Assembly (NCBI RefSeq): GCF_028583425.1
Contig: NC_072792.1
Location: forward strand, 160,834,676-160,898,675
Length of the DNA: 64,000 nt
Direction: 5' to 3'
Source of the DNA: Eublepharis macularius
Lineage: Eukaryota > Chordata > Lepidosauria > Squamata > Eublepharidae
Part shown: piece after piece, positions 42,296-52,799 of the stretch
Layout of the letters: each line of letters starts with the position of its first letter
Position numbering within the stretch: position 1 is the first letter of the stretch
Made by a program: the position numbers and the translations under genes
Notes under the pieces: model-generated
Seen by the model: the letters and a program-made list of their open reading frames with translations, nothing else
The model's database searches: none
What the model was told of the DNA's origin: nothing

Positions 42296-42652
42296 TGCAA
42301 TGAACTGGATATTCAGTTTGGTGACGATCAGATCTGTGTAAGAGCAAAGTGTCATGGTAGTGAATGTGCCCATGTACAATATGCTTGCCATTGGATTAAT
42401 GAAGCATGCCACCTAACCAGGGTTTTTTTTTCTGGGAAAACAGATGGCGGAACTCTCAAGAGGAAAATGAAGAAGAAACACGCGGGATTCTTTGAAATCA
42501 TATTATTTTCAAGCACTATTGCCGCATATTTTCAAGAGGAAACTCCATTCCCCTGAAAAAAAAGCCCTGCACCTAACTTCCTATCAAATAAGGTCCCAAG
42601 TCTGTGGCGCTGTTGTCATTTATCAATCTCCCTGTGGTGTAGAAACTTCAAT
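42296..42652 (+). promoter_or_regulatory. Proximal half of the unit C promoter cassette, disrupted by a MITE
   Basis: GGATTAATGA at 42393-42402 is kept. The TATA position has decayed to AAATAAGG (42586-42593). The hAT MITE at 42418-42569 now separates the two, widening a gap that is about 28 bases in unit B. The leader CATTTATCAATCTCCCTG matches the TTTACCAATCTCTCTG leader of units B and D. Confidence 0.75.
42418..42569. mobile_element. hAT MITE, CAGGGC family, copy 3 (152 bp)
   Basis: Perfect 8-bp duplication CACCTAAC (42410-42417 and 42570-42577). Ends are CAGGGTTTTTTTTCTGGG and GAAAAAAAAGCCCTG. The interior differs from the other copies (AAATGAAGAAGAAACACGCG), so it is a distinct deletion derivative. 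Confidence 0.92.
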
Positions 42653-42816
42653 ATGCAGTTTAGCATTACTACTGCAATCCTCTTGTCCCTGTTTTGTTGT
42701 CTGTGGAACTACGAAATAACACTTTATGTATCAGAGTAGGAAATAAATGGAAATGGGGCTTATGGCGAACCACAGAGTTCTGCCCCACAGGCTATGTCAA
42801 AGGGTTTCAGTTGGAG

Positions 42817-43865
42817 ATAATCTCTTTCTCCTCTTTTTCTCCTTTCTTCAAACTCTGTTCTCCATGCTTCATTCTCACATGGGGGATATCTTTGTTTTCT
42901 TGTATTCTTGCTTTCTTCTTCGATTAGGGATAAGTTATTTTATTTAAACTAGGGGTCAGCAACTCCTTGCTCTGGTTGTCAATCTTGTAGCATATTGTGC
43001 TTGCTGTACTGTTTTATGAAGCCCTGAGGCATTTGGCCCAGCTTTTCTCCTGCAACGATAAGTATTTTGAACACATAGTGTTTGACAGCAAATAATTCTT
43101 GTTTAGAAAAAAAAATCAGCTAGAAAAACAGGACCTAAAAACATACAGCATTTGGCTTAAAAATGGTTTTGTTAAGAGTCCAGAAAGTCAAACATTATAC
43201 TTTTCCTCAAGCAATGTTTTGTGGACACTGTTCTAAATGTATGATGATTTGATACAGGCCTGAAACCCATCAACTTGAATTTATCGCAATTACATGAAGT
43301 GTTTGTTGGAAGTACCCAGCTAATAAAATTCCTTCCATAGATAAGTTATTTTTTTCACAAATTCTGTGATGAGGTCTAAAACTTCTAATGCAGCCCAGTG
43401 AGACAGGATACATTCATTTCATACTATGAACCTAGACTCTGCTAAAATTTTTGCTTTTGCTGTTCCTCTATCAATACTGCCACTTGGTTGGTTAACATAT
43501 TTAACAGTGGCTGCAGCTGTGGGGAAATGTGTATGCCTTAAACACTGCTCTTTTGGTTTCTGTTACAAACCAATCAAACAGCTCACTCTCTTCTCCACCT
43601 GGGTAGCTGTGGCTGAGGCTTTGCTTCAACTAACAGGAAGACTTTGATCTCTTCCAAAGTTTTTGAAAGCAGATGCCCGGAAGAGTTTCAGTGGTTGCCT
43701 GGATTACCGTTGATTAAGGTGGTACACAATCACAGAGACAGGTGTGGTTTTTGAAGCATAGTTCAGAGAAGTTGTTAAGTAAACTGCCTTTGTTTGTAAA
43801 AGAGGTAGGGTTGTCAACTCAGGACTGCAAGATTCCTGAAGATGGGGATGGGGTGGGGTGGACAC
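42817..43865. other. Unit C intron region, nothing recognised
   Basis: Starts CT-rich as in the other units. No exon 2 ([11 protein letters not shown]-type) signature was found on either strand here or in 44730-45600 and 45861-46670. Confidence 0.55.
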
Positions 43866-44327
43866 TAGACATGGGCATGAACAGGAAAAAAAACCCGAAC
43901 AGGCTGTTCATTGCCAATGACGAACACGAACTGCTGAACGGAAACGAACATGTCCCATTAACGAACGTGTTTGTTGATCATTGATCGTCGGTGCCAGAGC
44001 AGCCCCCTTAGCACTTAGAGAGCCCATATTCACAGGGAATGTGCAGCAGGCTCTCCTCCAGCCATCACCCAAGTTTGCCAAAAAAGCCGTGATAGACTAA
44101 CTAAGAAGATATTATATTCCAATTAAAGATTTACTAAGTGTTATACAAAGAGTCTCTAAGTGTAGGAAAAAATAATACATAGATTCAAATTTGGTCACAT
44201 GTACAAATAAGGCAAAGCATTCAAAGTTTTTCAGAAATGAGTTCTGATGAACCACCGGTTTGCGAACCACGAACGGACCTGGTTCATCACAAACTTTGGT
44301 TCATATTTTGGTTTGTGCCCATCTCTA
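43866..44327. mobile_element. hAT-type element, TAGAGATGGGC family, copy 3
   Basis: Ends TAGACATGGGCATGAAC and GTTTGTGCCCATCTCTA, with many CGAACC/GGTTC motifs inside. The flanks GTGGACAC and ATCTGCAG do not match, so the target duplication has decayed or the copy is recombinant. Confidence 0.7.
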
Positions 44328-44735
44328 ATCTGCAGCCTTTGATAAGTAGATCATGCCATCTTATTGAGGGATTTGGAGGCAGAAGTGGGTATCAAAGAAT
44401 GTTCCTTGGACTGGTTTAAATCCTTTCTCATGAAAGAGACTTAAAGAGTCATTGTCAGAGACCACCTGTCTTCAGACTTAGAATTATTTTACAGTGTTCC
44501 ACAGGGTGCAATCTTACCCCCATGTTATTCAACCTCTATGTAAAGCCTTTAGGAGAACTTATTCATAGCTATTAATATGCGGATGACACCCTACCCTATA
44601 TCTCACTATCCAAATCACTGCAGGATGCAGTAGAGACCTTGGGTCGCTGCCTGGTAGCTGTAGTCAAATGGCTGAAAGTAATAAATTGAAATTGAACCCA
44701 GACAAGATGGAAGTGACGCTCAATGGAAAGGCAGA
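44328..44735 (+). mobile_element. CR1/L2-type LINE reverse transcriptase fragment
   Basis: Plus-strand reading: PMLFNLYVKPLGELIHSY, then YADDTLPYISLSKSLQDAVE and LKLNPDKMEVTL. YADD is the reverse transcriptase catalytic motif. A stop precedes YADD, so the copy is dead. Frames closely parallel 50150-50560 on the other strand. Confidence 0.75.
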
Positions 44736-45604
44736 CTCCTTTTTCCCGCTCCTTGTATCTGACGAAGGGAGCTCTGATTCTCAAAAGCATATACTTTTGA
44801 AATCTAGTTGGTCTTTAAGGTTCTAGTGGACCCAGATGTAACATTTTTTGAAAACAACAAAAATTTGTTTACATTGTGGCCTCATTTTACATCAAGATAA
44901 TTACTGTGGTCCAAGATTACGGGACCACTTAATTCTCCCTCATCTGGGTTAGTTTGACTGGGGAATCTGGCTGTTTTACCTCTACTCCTTGCATTCCAGA
45001 TTGCCGTGAAGACACTAGTAGAACTTGAGGACTCCATTGTAGTCAGGTCATCTCATGTTAATGTAACCTTGCATGAAAGCTTGTGTTATATTCCATGAGG
45101 TCACTCTAAATCCATACAAACAGAAATGGTTGCTGCTTGTGAGACATTCGTAGACATTCCAGAACAGTTAGCAAATATACAGAAAAAAATGGACCATCAG
45201 ATAGGACAATCAGCAGTCTTCCTGATTTGATTAGCAAAGATAATCTCCTGCTGCACATTAGCATAGTCCAGAGAGTAGCTCTCAAACGTGCTATCTTTAA
45301 CTTCAGTTCTAGCATCAGCTGGCCAGAAAGTCCCCCAAGTTAGAATATTAAAAGACCAGGTTTCAAACTGGCAAAATAGGTCCATTTTGACCCCCAAACC
45401 TGTCTTCCACCACCATACAACATGATTACTCTCACTCCTCAGGATAATATATGCTTTAACTTTGCACCTGTTCTTCATACATGCAATCTTCTCTCCTATG
45501 GGTTTGGTCCATCACTTTCTCACTCTTCCTTGGCAACCGACTCTGAACTCCTCCATCCCACAAGCCATCCCCTCAAGATTTCTCAGTACATTCCGCATCC
45601 CTTC

Positions 45605-45860
45605 CTATGATAATAATAACATTTGATTTATAAACCTTTCTTCAGGACAGTTTAGTGCCACACTCAGAGCAGTTTACAAAGTGTGTTATTATCTTCAAGA
45701 CAATCACCCTATGAGGTGGATGGGGTTGAGAGAGCTCTGAGAAAGCTGTGACTGACCCTAGGTCACCCAGCTTGCTTCAAGTGGAAGAGCGGGAATCAAA
45801 CCTGGTTCTCCAGATTAGAGCCCTGCAGCTCTTAACCACTGATACTCTGGCTCAGCCCAT
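45605..45860 (-). repeat. tRNA-derived SINE, antisense
   Basis: The complement of 33432-33700: AATAATAATAACATTTG tail, TTGAGAGAGCTCTG, GGGAATCAAACCTGG as antisense B box, and CTCTTAACCACTG head. Full length. Confidence 0.8.
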
Positions 45861-46979
45861 TTCCCTCCAGTTCCCCTTATCCTTCCTTCTATCTTCCTTT
45901 TTCAGACCAGCCGAAGTCCTCCCACTCTGTAATCTGCCCCATTTCTTTGGGTTCAGGTTTCTTTCTCTACCACTCTTTTGCTTGCTCCCTTCCCTACCCA
46001 GCTGAAGATTCTCTTTCCCTTTTGTGAGCTTGTTGTCTATCTTGTAAAGACCTTCTAGTTTTCAAGTATTTCTCAGGGATTCCTGAGGGAAAAAAGAGAG
46101 AAACAGGGTTGGTTTCAGGCTGAGAATGGTGAAATTCAGCCATCACTGTCTGTTCAGGAAGTAATCTCTATATTTTCTCGATTCGATATGATATACTGCA
46201 GGGAGTATAGCAGAGGATGTACTGTTAGATCATGACTGTTTTGAAAGCCAAGGTTTAAAGCATGTGTAGAAATATTGATCGAGGAGGAAAGTGGGAATGA
46301 CCAAGTGTTGCAAATATTAAATGGCAGAAGGTAAAAAATAGCTTTGGAGGAAGGTGTCTACGATAAGAAGTACCTGGATACTTCTAGGGGAGAGTAACCT
46401 GGGTGCAAAGAATACAGGAAAAACCCAAGGATAGTCAGTAATTATTGCAGTAATCACATGGTATTTTAAGCAACACTTTAAAAGGGTAGGACTTCCTCAT
46501 TTCTGGCAAATGAAAGGTTTTGCAGTATAGGAATAAGAGTTATATGAGGCAGACACTCCCCTTATCCTGAACATATCCACCTATGTAATTACTATCAAAA
46601 GAATGTCGCCAAGCTGAGAAAGATAGCCATTGGGTAAACCTCCCCACAAACCTTTATTTTCTCATTCTGAAAGTTATAGCCCCTAGTCTGCTGAAAAGTC
46701 ATGCAAGACTGGCTTTCTGAAGTCATTCTGCCTTCGAGTGTCTAAATACCAAATGATTCTTGATGATACAGCAGCAAACAACATAACGTTAATGTGCACA
46801 GATGGAACTGTATTGGAAGGAAATGAACCTCAATGGGGAATATATAGCTTTTGGAGAAGGTTCTGCAAAAATTATGGTATTTGTGGGATCCAGATAAGGG
46901 GGTTTAAGCCAAAGTTTAATCATGTGGATGATTACACTAGACTTGAAAACGTAATGTTTTTCTGTTGCAATTAAATATT

Positions 46980-47318
46980 GGCAGATCATTTCTCCCCCTG
47001 CCCTCCCCCTGCCCCTGAGCTTCCAGAGGAAAACCCGAGCCAATCCGCTCTGGTCGGGTTTTCCTCTGGGAGCTCGGGGGCAGGAGGGAGGGCACGTCAG
47101 AGCAGCAGCAGCAGGGCCAGAAGGACAGACGGAAAAGAGTCAGTGAGGGGAGCCCAAAGCTGGCAGGTGGCTAGCAGCGGCAGAAGACTCTCTTTGGGCT
47201 CTCTTTGCTGATTCTTTCCCTCCCATCCTTCTGGCCCTGCTGCTGGCCCAACTACACTTCCCAGGTAAACTACTCATGCAAACCTGCCACGTGTTGGGCA
47301 TCTTGTGTAGCTTGGCTC
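46980..47318. mobile_element. Foldback fragment with GAGCCAAGCTACA terminus
   Basis: The right end GTGTAGCTTGGCTC matches the terminus of 25818-26536. Internal inverted pair CTTCCAGAGGAAAACCCGAGC against CTCTGGTCGGGTTTTCCTCTGG at 47019-47069, with a further inverted pair around CCAGAAGG. It begins immediately after the unit C stop codon; the left terminus is not clear. Confidence 0.65.
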
Positions 47319-48040
47319 TGAGTGGGTTAAGTACAACTTCATTGGAGCTGGCCTTGGTAGTGGGTGGGTCTCAAGATGCCATTGTCAAGGGACTAGTGGC
47401 AGCCTCCCCCCAGTTGAGTGGGGTTTATATTGCCTGCTGGTGCCACCATTGACTGTGGAAGACAGGGGTTCCTCTGGGGGTCGATGGAGGCTGGGCACAG
47501 TATTTCTTGGCCCCCTGTAGTTCCCAGGGTGCTAGAGGCCATGGCAGCTGGGGAGGGGGCTGGTTTTTCAAGACTCTGTGGCTGCCTATGGAATATCCTA
47601 TGCTTTTTGTTGACATAACTTTCTACTGGCCCTGTGCTCCCTGGGCTTGTGCAGTTATGGGAACTGACCAATCCAGCCATGAGCCTGGGCCCACCCCCTC
47701 CCCTGCTAGCACAGGGGGATGGGGCACTGTGCTGGTGTATCCCTGGATTATATCAAAATATGTCCAAGATACACTGGTATAGCAGCTGATTTGCTCCCTG
47801 TGTGCTTCCCCCACTCAGAATTACATTGTTGAAGTAGTAATTTTAATGTGCTATAAACACACACACACACACACACTCTGGAAAGAGCACTCCTATACAA
47901 GAATTTAAGCGCTTTGATGAAGCAGGCCGCAAGTTTCTCTCACTCAGTACCCTGTTTCACACACTAGTCAGTCAGTTGGTTCCAAGAAGCCTGGAAGCAG
48001 GTAACAAAGCAAGGCTTTCTTGTTATATGTCCTCATCTTT
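47319..48040. other. Spacer between units C and E
   Basis: GC-rich stretch 47400-47720 with overlapping short open frames and no recognisable domain. (CA)n at about 47860-47878. Confidence 0.45.
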
Positions 48041-48044
48041 TTCT

Positions 48045-48600
48045 GGTTTTCTGTAGTATACAGTCTTGGAAAACTAACGATTCCATTCAAATCTCATACA
48101 GCCATAAAACCTATTGGTCGTCTTTGGGCCAGTAACTCTCTCAGCCCAGTCTTCAGGGTTCTTGTAAGGGCAGAATGGAAGAGAGGAGAACTGTGCATGC
48201 CTCCCTGAGCAGTAGATAGTATTAGATCACGATGACTAGCTGTTATAGATCCTTCATCTGGAAATCTGTTTAATCCTAAAAAGGCATCGTAGCAGGTATA
48301 CTATCTCATGAACTCTGCAAGTTAAGGGTTAATTGGAGGAATATGACTTCAGCCTGTCCTGAATCTGTTGCTGAACAAGGTCAATGCAAGAACCCAAGTC
48401 TTAGTCTTGAGAAAAGGCCTCTGCACCCATTTTCTCTGCACTGTGCCTGTTTTTATAAACCTCTCAAATATTACATACCTTCATTTAATAACAACTCTCC
48501 TACCCCAGTGCTTTAGCCTTTCTTCACAGAGACGGCGATCTAACCCTCTGATCATTTTGGTTGCTAATTCCTTTTCATTGCTGTGGAAACCTTATCCACA
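48045..48600 (+). repeat. Upstream flank of unit E, related to 50925-51480
   Basis: The order is a SINE remnant (CAGCCATAAAACCTATTGG, GGGCCAGTAACTC, GAATGGAAGAGAGGAGAACTG), then TAGATCCTTCATCTGGAA, then TAGTCTTGAG, then CCCAGTGCTTTAG...TCACAGAG. The same order recurs at 50925-51480, which suggests a duplicated segment rather than independent insertions. Confidence 0.55.
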
Positions 48601-48601
48601 C

Positions 48602-48838
48602 TGGGCATTTCCACATATCTCCAAAATAGCGCCCCACTCACTGAACACTGGTGGTTCTTTTGCAGGATTTCTGATGTCTCTGTTTTCAAAATGGATGCAG
48701 GCAGTTTTGCTTCCATTTTCGTGGCACCATGAAAACCACCTGCATCTGTTTTGGAAACGGAGACATCAGAAATCCCGTGAAAAAGCCACCAGCGTTCAAT
48801 GAGTGGGGCACTCTTTTTAGGATGTGTGGAAATGGCCA
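48602..48838. mobile_element. MITE with TGGSCATTTCCACA termini
   Basis: Left end TGGGCATTTCCACATATC, right end GATGTGTGGAAATGGCCA. The arms fold over nearly the full length (GATTTCTGATGTCTCTGTTT against GAAACGGAGACATCAGAAATC). Same family as 13339-13496 and 55148-55360. Inserted in the unit E upstream flank. Confidence 0.8.
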
Positions 48839-48880
48839 CAGTAATACTGTCTCTGTATGTACATTCATGCTGAAAGTCAT

Positions 48881-49356
48881 AGAAAGACCTCCATTTTTCT
48901 AAGATATGCTGAGCAAAAAGATATCATCTGTGGAAGGCATTCTTTGCTATATACATGTACATTTAAAAGTCTGTTTCAATGCTAGAAAAGTGCAGGGAGT
49001 CTCAAAGAAATGTAAGACCAGGCTGTGGGTGCTGGGGGTGGGGAATGCTGGATCCCTTTCCTCAGGGATGACTGTGCACTCACCCTGCACCTGGGGCTGA
49101 TTGTCCTAGGGAAGAGTTCCAGTCCTCTAATGGGACTCTCCATACCGGGAAAGAATAATTATGTACAGTAATCCAACTACTCAGTTTGACAAAGATCAAA
49201 GCATTGCAAGAGCACATTGGTCGGGCAGTGAATGTCCCTATCTGCATTTGCAATTGGATTAATGAGGCTTCCTAGCTAAACTTCATGAATGAACAAAGGT
49301 TCCTGGTATCTGGGGCCATTGCCATTTATGAATGAGTGCAGAGTAGAAGTCTCAAT
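48881..49356 (+). promoter_or_regulatory. VMO1-type promoter cassette, unit E (relic)
   Basis: Distal block GGGGCTGATTGTCCTAGG...AGAGTTCCAG (49094-49122), GGATTAATGA at 49256-49265, TATA position decayed to GAACAAAGG (49291-49299). The order and spacing match unit B. TATA loss fits the dead state of exon 1 downstream. Confidence 0.7.
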
Positions 49357-49525
49357 ACGCATCCTCCTGGTACTATTGTAATCTCTGTGCTACTCTTTTG
49401 CTGTTTGTGGGGTGTGGAAACAGAGCGTTATATCCACTCTTACAGTGACTAAGGGAGGACTATGGGATGACTGGGGAGTAAAGGTCCTTTGCCCCAAAGG
49501 CTATGCCAAAGGGATTTTGCTGAAG
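49357..49525 (+). pseudogene. VMO1: VMO1-like solitary exon 1 relic (unit E)
   Basis: Aligns over its whole length with exon 1 of unit B (169 against 171 bases). The start codon is ACG, a 2-base deletion shifts the frame after the signal peptide region (ISVLLFCCLWGVE, continued as SVISTLTVTKGGLWDDWG in another frame), and the donor is TTAACT instead of GTNANT. The end reads CPKGYAKGILLK. No exon 2 or 3 of this unit was found between here and 53490. A dead exon left by duplication or truncation. Confidence 0.85.
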
Positions 49526-49859
49526 TTAACTCCACTCCCCTCTCCTCTGCCCTCCAAGCACTGTCCTGCATCCTTTACTCTCACGTGGAGAAGCTATATT
49601 CAAGGATATCTTTATTTTCTTCTATTCCTGCTTCAAAGAAGAACATGTGTCAGTGGGTGGCTTTGACATTAGAATGCAGCTGGAGAGGGAAACACAACAG
49701 ACTTTATAACAGAGGTTTTATTGGTTGTTCTGGATATGATAGAAGGTCTTGTTGCATGATGTAGAGACAGGGGCCTCAGTTATTATGGCTCTATACCATT
49801 CTGTTCATAAATGTTCTCAATGAAGGGGAGATGAGGGAATGTTGACAGGCAAGGCTACA

Positions 49860-50560
49860 AAAGAAAAGTATGGCCCCTATGTCCCTTTCCAGTCAACATC
49901 TTAGTGGCAGCATGCTGCACCAATTGAAGGGCAGTCCTATGCAAAGCACATTGCAGTAATCTATCTAGATGTAACCAGAGCATGTGCCACCACAGTTTCT
50001 GCCCAGGAAAAGCCACTGCTGGCTAACTGGTTGAGGCTGATAAAAGACACTCCTTGCCACAGCTACCACCAGTAGACCTGGGTCCAAGAGCACCCCAGAC
50101 TATGGACCTGTTTCCTCAAGGGGAATGCACCTCCATCTAGATTGGGTGACACCTTAAAACATGTCAGATCTTCTGCCTACCAATAGCACTTCCATCTCAT
50201 TGAGATTAAGCTTCCATTTATTAGCCTGCATCCACTCCAAAACTGCCTCCAGGCACTGACTGAGGGTTTCTGCAGGCTCCCTGGGATCAGCTGGAAGTGC
50301 AAGATTGAGCCGAGTGTCATCCACATACTGGTGACAAACCAGCCAAAATCTCTGGATAATCTCACCTAGTGGTTTCATGTTGATGTTAAGGAGCTTAGGT
50401 GATAATACAGAACCTTGTGGGGCCCACAAGCCAATGGGCTGAGCAGCAACACCCCAGCATTGCCTTCTGAAACCTACCTTCCAAGTAGGATTGGGACCGC
50501 CATAGAATGGTACTCCCCATATTAGCCTGGGCCATCCAGGTCAGGCAACATTTTTTTAAA
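49860..50560 (-). mobile_element. CR1/L2-type LINE reverse transcriptase fragment, antisense
   Basis: Minus-strand translation of 50154-50429 reads PQGSVLSPKLLNINMKPLGE, then HQYVDDTRLNLALPADP and ANKWKLNLNEMEVLLVG. The catalytic motif is YVDD where YADD is usual. This piece is open for about 90 residues, but flanking parts (49860-50150) are decayed. Confidence 0.75.
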
Positions 50561-50924
50561 ATTATATCGATTAAGCTTTTTTTTTTTTTTTGCATTTTAA
50601 GCATAGACGAATGCTTTCAATATACCAGTTCACAACCAATGAAACTGCAAAACCCCATCAGTTTTAAAACAGGCATTTTAAAATTAGTAGTTTAGCAGAC
50701 TGATGATCAGCATTAAATATATACTCCAGAAGCAACAGCCCCAGACAAAGATTTTAGAACCGTGATACCGAAGGACACAAGCTTTTATCTTGTATCCTAT
50801 ATCATTCAGTGGCCAGCCAGATGATTCCAGGGAACCCAGAAATGAAGCATGAAGACAACAAAGCTTGCTTGCACTGTGTCCCCAGCAATTGGTCTTCTCA
50901 GGAATCCTCCCTTCTAATTCCCCT

Positions 50925-51480
50925 GCAGCCATGAAACTTATTGGCCATGCTCGGGCCAGTCACTCTTGCAAAGATAGAATGGAGGAGGGGGAACTATGCG
51001 TGTCATTTTGAGCACCATTTTTATTTATTTATTTATATTTCAATTTATATACTGCCCACCCCCAGGGGCTCAGGGGCTTTCACCATAAAGGAGAAAGAGA
51101 ATAAAAAGGAAACAGATGTAACATCACAAGAAGTGGTCATTTTTAGATCCTTCCTCCTGGAACTAAGATGCAATCTGAGCAAATTCAACATCTTGTAGAA
51201 CTGAATTATAGGAGTTATCTGCAGATTTGAAAAATGCTACTTCTTTCTGTCCAGAATTTGCTACAGATCAAGTTCTAGTCTTGAGAGAGGAAGAAAGAAG
51301 AAATTTTGGCTTACATTTATTTCACAGTGTGTATAGCTTTAGAAATCACACGTGTCCCATTTACATACATTGACTTTTCTCAACTAAAAAGCCCCCCCCC
51401 CCCGCCCCAGTGTTTTATCCTGTCCTCATAGCACTGGTGTTCCAAGCTTGTGATCATATTCATGAATTACCCCATCATAA
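50925..51480 (+). repeat. Orphan VMO1-unit upstream flank (relic F)
   Basis: GCAGCCATGAAACTTATTGG, GGGCCAGTCACTC, GAATGGAGGAGGGGGAACTA, TAGATCCTTCCTCCTGGAA, GTTCTAGTCTTGAGAG and CCCAGTGTTTTATCCTGTCC run parallel to 48090-48590. A LINE 3' tail (antisense, 51015-51075) interrupts it. No promoter cassette or exon follows, so the duplicated unit stops here. Confidence 0.5.
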
Positions 51481-51714
51481 CACTATGAGGCAGGGCTTTT
51501 TTTCAGAATGTTACCTTTCATCTTTAGGGAGGGAAGTCCCAAGGGAGCAATGAAAGGGCAGGACAAACACTTTGGAGAAAAAAAAGAGGGAAGCAAAGAA
51601 AGGCTTACCACCTAGGGACTCCCCAAGTAGCCTTTTTGTTTCCCCCTGAGATTCAGAAGACTTCTTATTACAATTGAATAGAGGGAATGAGGTTGAGAAC
51701 CCAAGCTTGCAGAT

Positions 51715-51960
51715 TGTATTTATTTTATTTGTAATCCACCTTTCTCACTGAGACTCAAGGCACATAACACAGCATAAGTCAATGCAACCAACAGGATGAG
51801 ACATCTAATAAGCAATGCGATAGTGTTAGGAATAAAGTATAAAGTATTAGACATGTTACACAAAGCAAAAAAGGGAATTACAGAAATATAAAATAATGGA
51901 GTGAGAGCAGAATAACATATACAGCAAACACCTGATCATATGCCAAGCTCCCAAGTGGCC
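51715..51960 (-). mobile_element. LINE 3' end, antisense
   Basis: TTGTATTTATTTTATTTGTAATCCACC with the following CTGAGACTCAAGGCAC is the reverse of the usual GCC-x-GAGTC...AAATAAATA tail. A 3' fragment only. Confidence 0.55.
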
Positions 51961-52627
51961 CTGATATATGGATGCTTAAATCTGCCAATCAGGGCCACTG
52001 GGGAACAAAACGTGCTTCTGTAACCATGGGGGCACCCAGATGATGGCAGAAAAAATATGAAAAATAAGAAAACATACACTGGGTGATTTAAACCTTCCAA
52101 ATGAAGAGCACATTTTTGGGGCACGCACCAGTGATGAGGCTGGAATCAGGTGGGCTGGGAAATCTTGAGGGGGCCTTGCATTTTGCATATTCTCTACATG
52201 GCGTAATAGCTCACAACTCTGTTTCTTTTTGTTAAAATACTTTTCTGAACCATTCTGTTTATAATATAGCTCTATTACCTTTATACAAATGTCCTCATGA
52301 ATAACTCTCTTTTACACAGTTTGTGAAGTGACAGAAGTGTGGAAACCTTCTGTCACTCCTTGGCAGGTAGAACCCCCAAGTTCTCCACAGCAAACATGCA
52401 GGTATATTGGTTGAAGTAACTTTATTAGAGATCCATCAAGTTCAAGGTGCTCAGATAGCTGAATTGGCAGAAGTGACATATATGGGATTGGTGATGTTAG
52501 TTATAGGGAAAGTTCCCGCCATCAGGATAAGGACCGTTAAGGTTTTGGGTGCGAAAGAGCCGGGGGGGGGGCGTGAGAGGGAGAAGCTAGGTTTAGGCTA
52601 GACAGAAGAAAGAATGAAATCATATCA

Positions 52628-52745
52628 GGGCCAAGCTACAAGTGATGAATGACACTTGAACGGCAAGTGGATTGAGTGGAGGGCAAGTGAACAGGGAGAA
52701 ATACACTTGCCGTTCAAGTGTCATTTGTCACTTGTAGCTTGCCCC
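52628..52745. mobile_element. Palindromic MITE, GGGCCAAGCTAC termini (118 bp)
   Basis: Left GGGCCAAGCTACAAGTGATG, right CACTTGTAGCTTGCCCC, inner pair ACTTGAACGGCAAGTG against CACTTGCCGTTCAAGT. Same length (118 bp) as 36896-37013 with the middle in opposite orientation. Confidence 0.85.
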
Positions 52746-52799
52746 TGAGTTCCTAAGAAGGATACATTTCGAGCTGGTCACAGCCAGCCTTCAAGGACA

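Larger units (their letters stand above)
42653..46974 (+). pseudogene. VMO1: VMO1-like pseudogene (unit C)
   Basis: Exon 1 remnant 42653-42816 starts MQFSITTAILLSLFCCLWNY, a good signal peptide. It is 164 bases long against 171 in B and D, so the frame is lost before the strand repeat, which continues in another frame as NKWKWGLW...CPTGYVKGFQL. Its splice donor reads ATAATC where unit D has GTAATC. No exon 2 was found between 42817 and 46670. Exon 3 (46674-46974, after TTCTGAAAG) keeps [22 protein letters not shown] and FFCCN-stop, but the early WS codon pair has become TAG. It keeps a DDTA motif lost in B and D. Dead as a VMO1 gene, though exon 3 decay is mild. Confidence 0.85.

Noticed and set aside
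42071-42556. 161-codon open frame
   Set aside because: It runs from the SNX5 3'UTR through the target duplication and VMO1-type promoter into a MITE. The parts have unrelated non-coding origins and no domain is visible.
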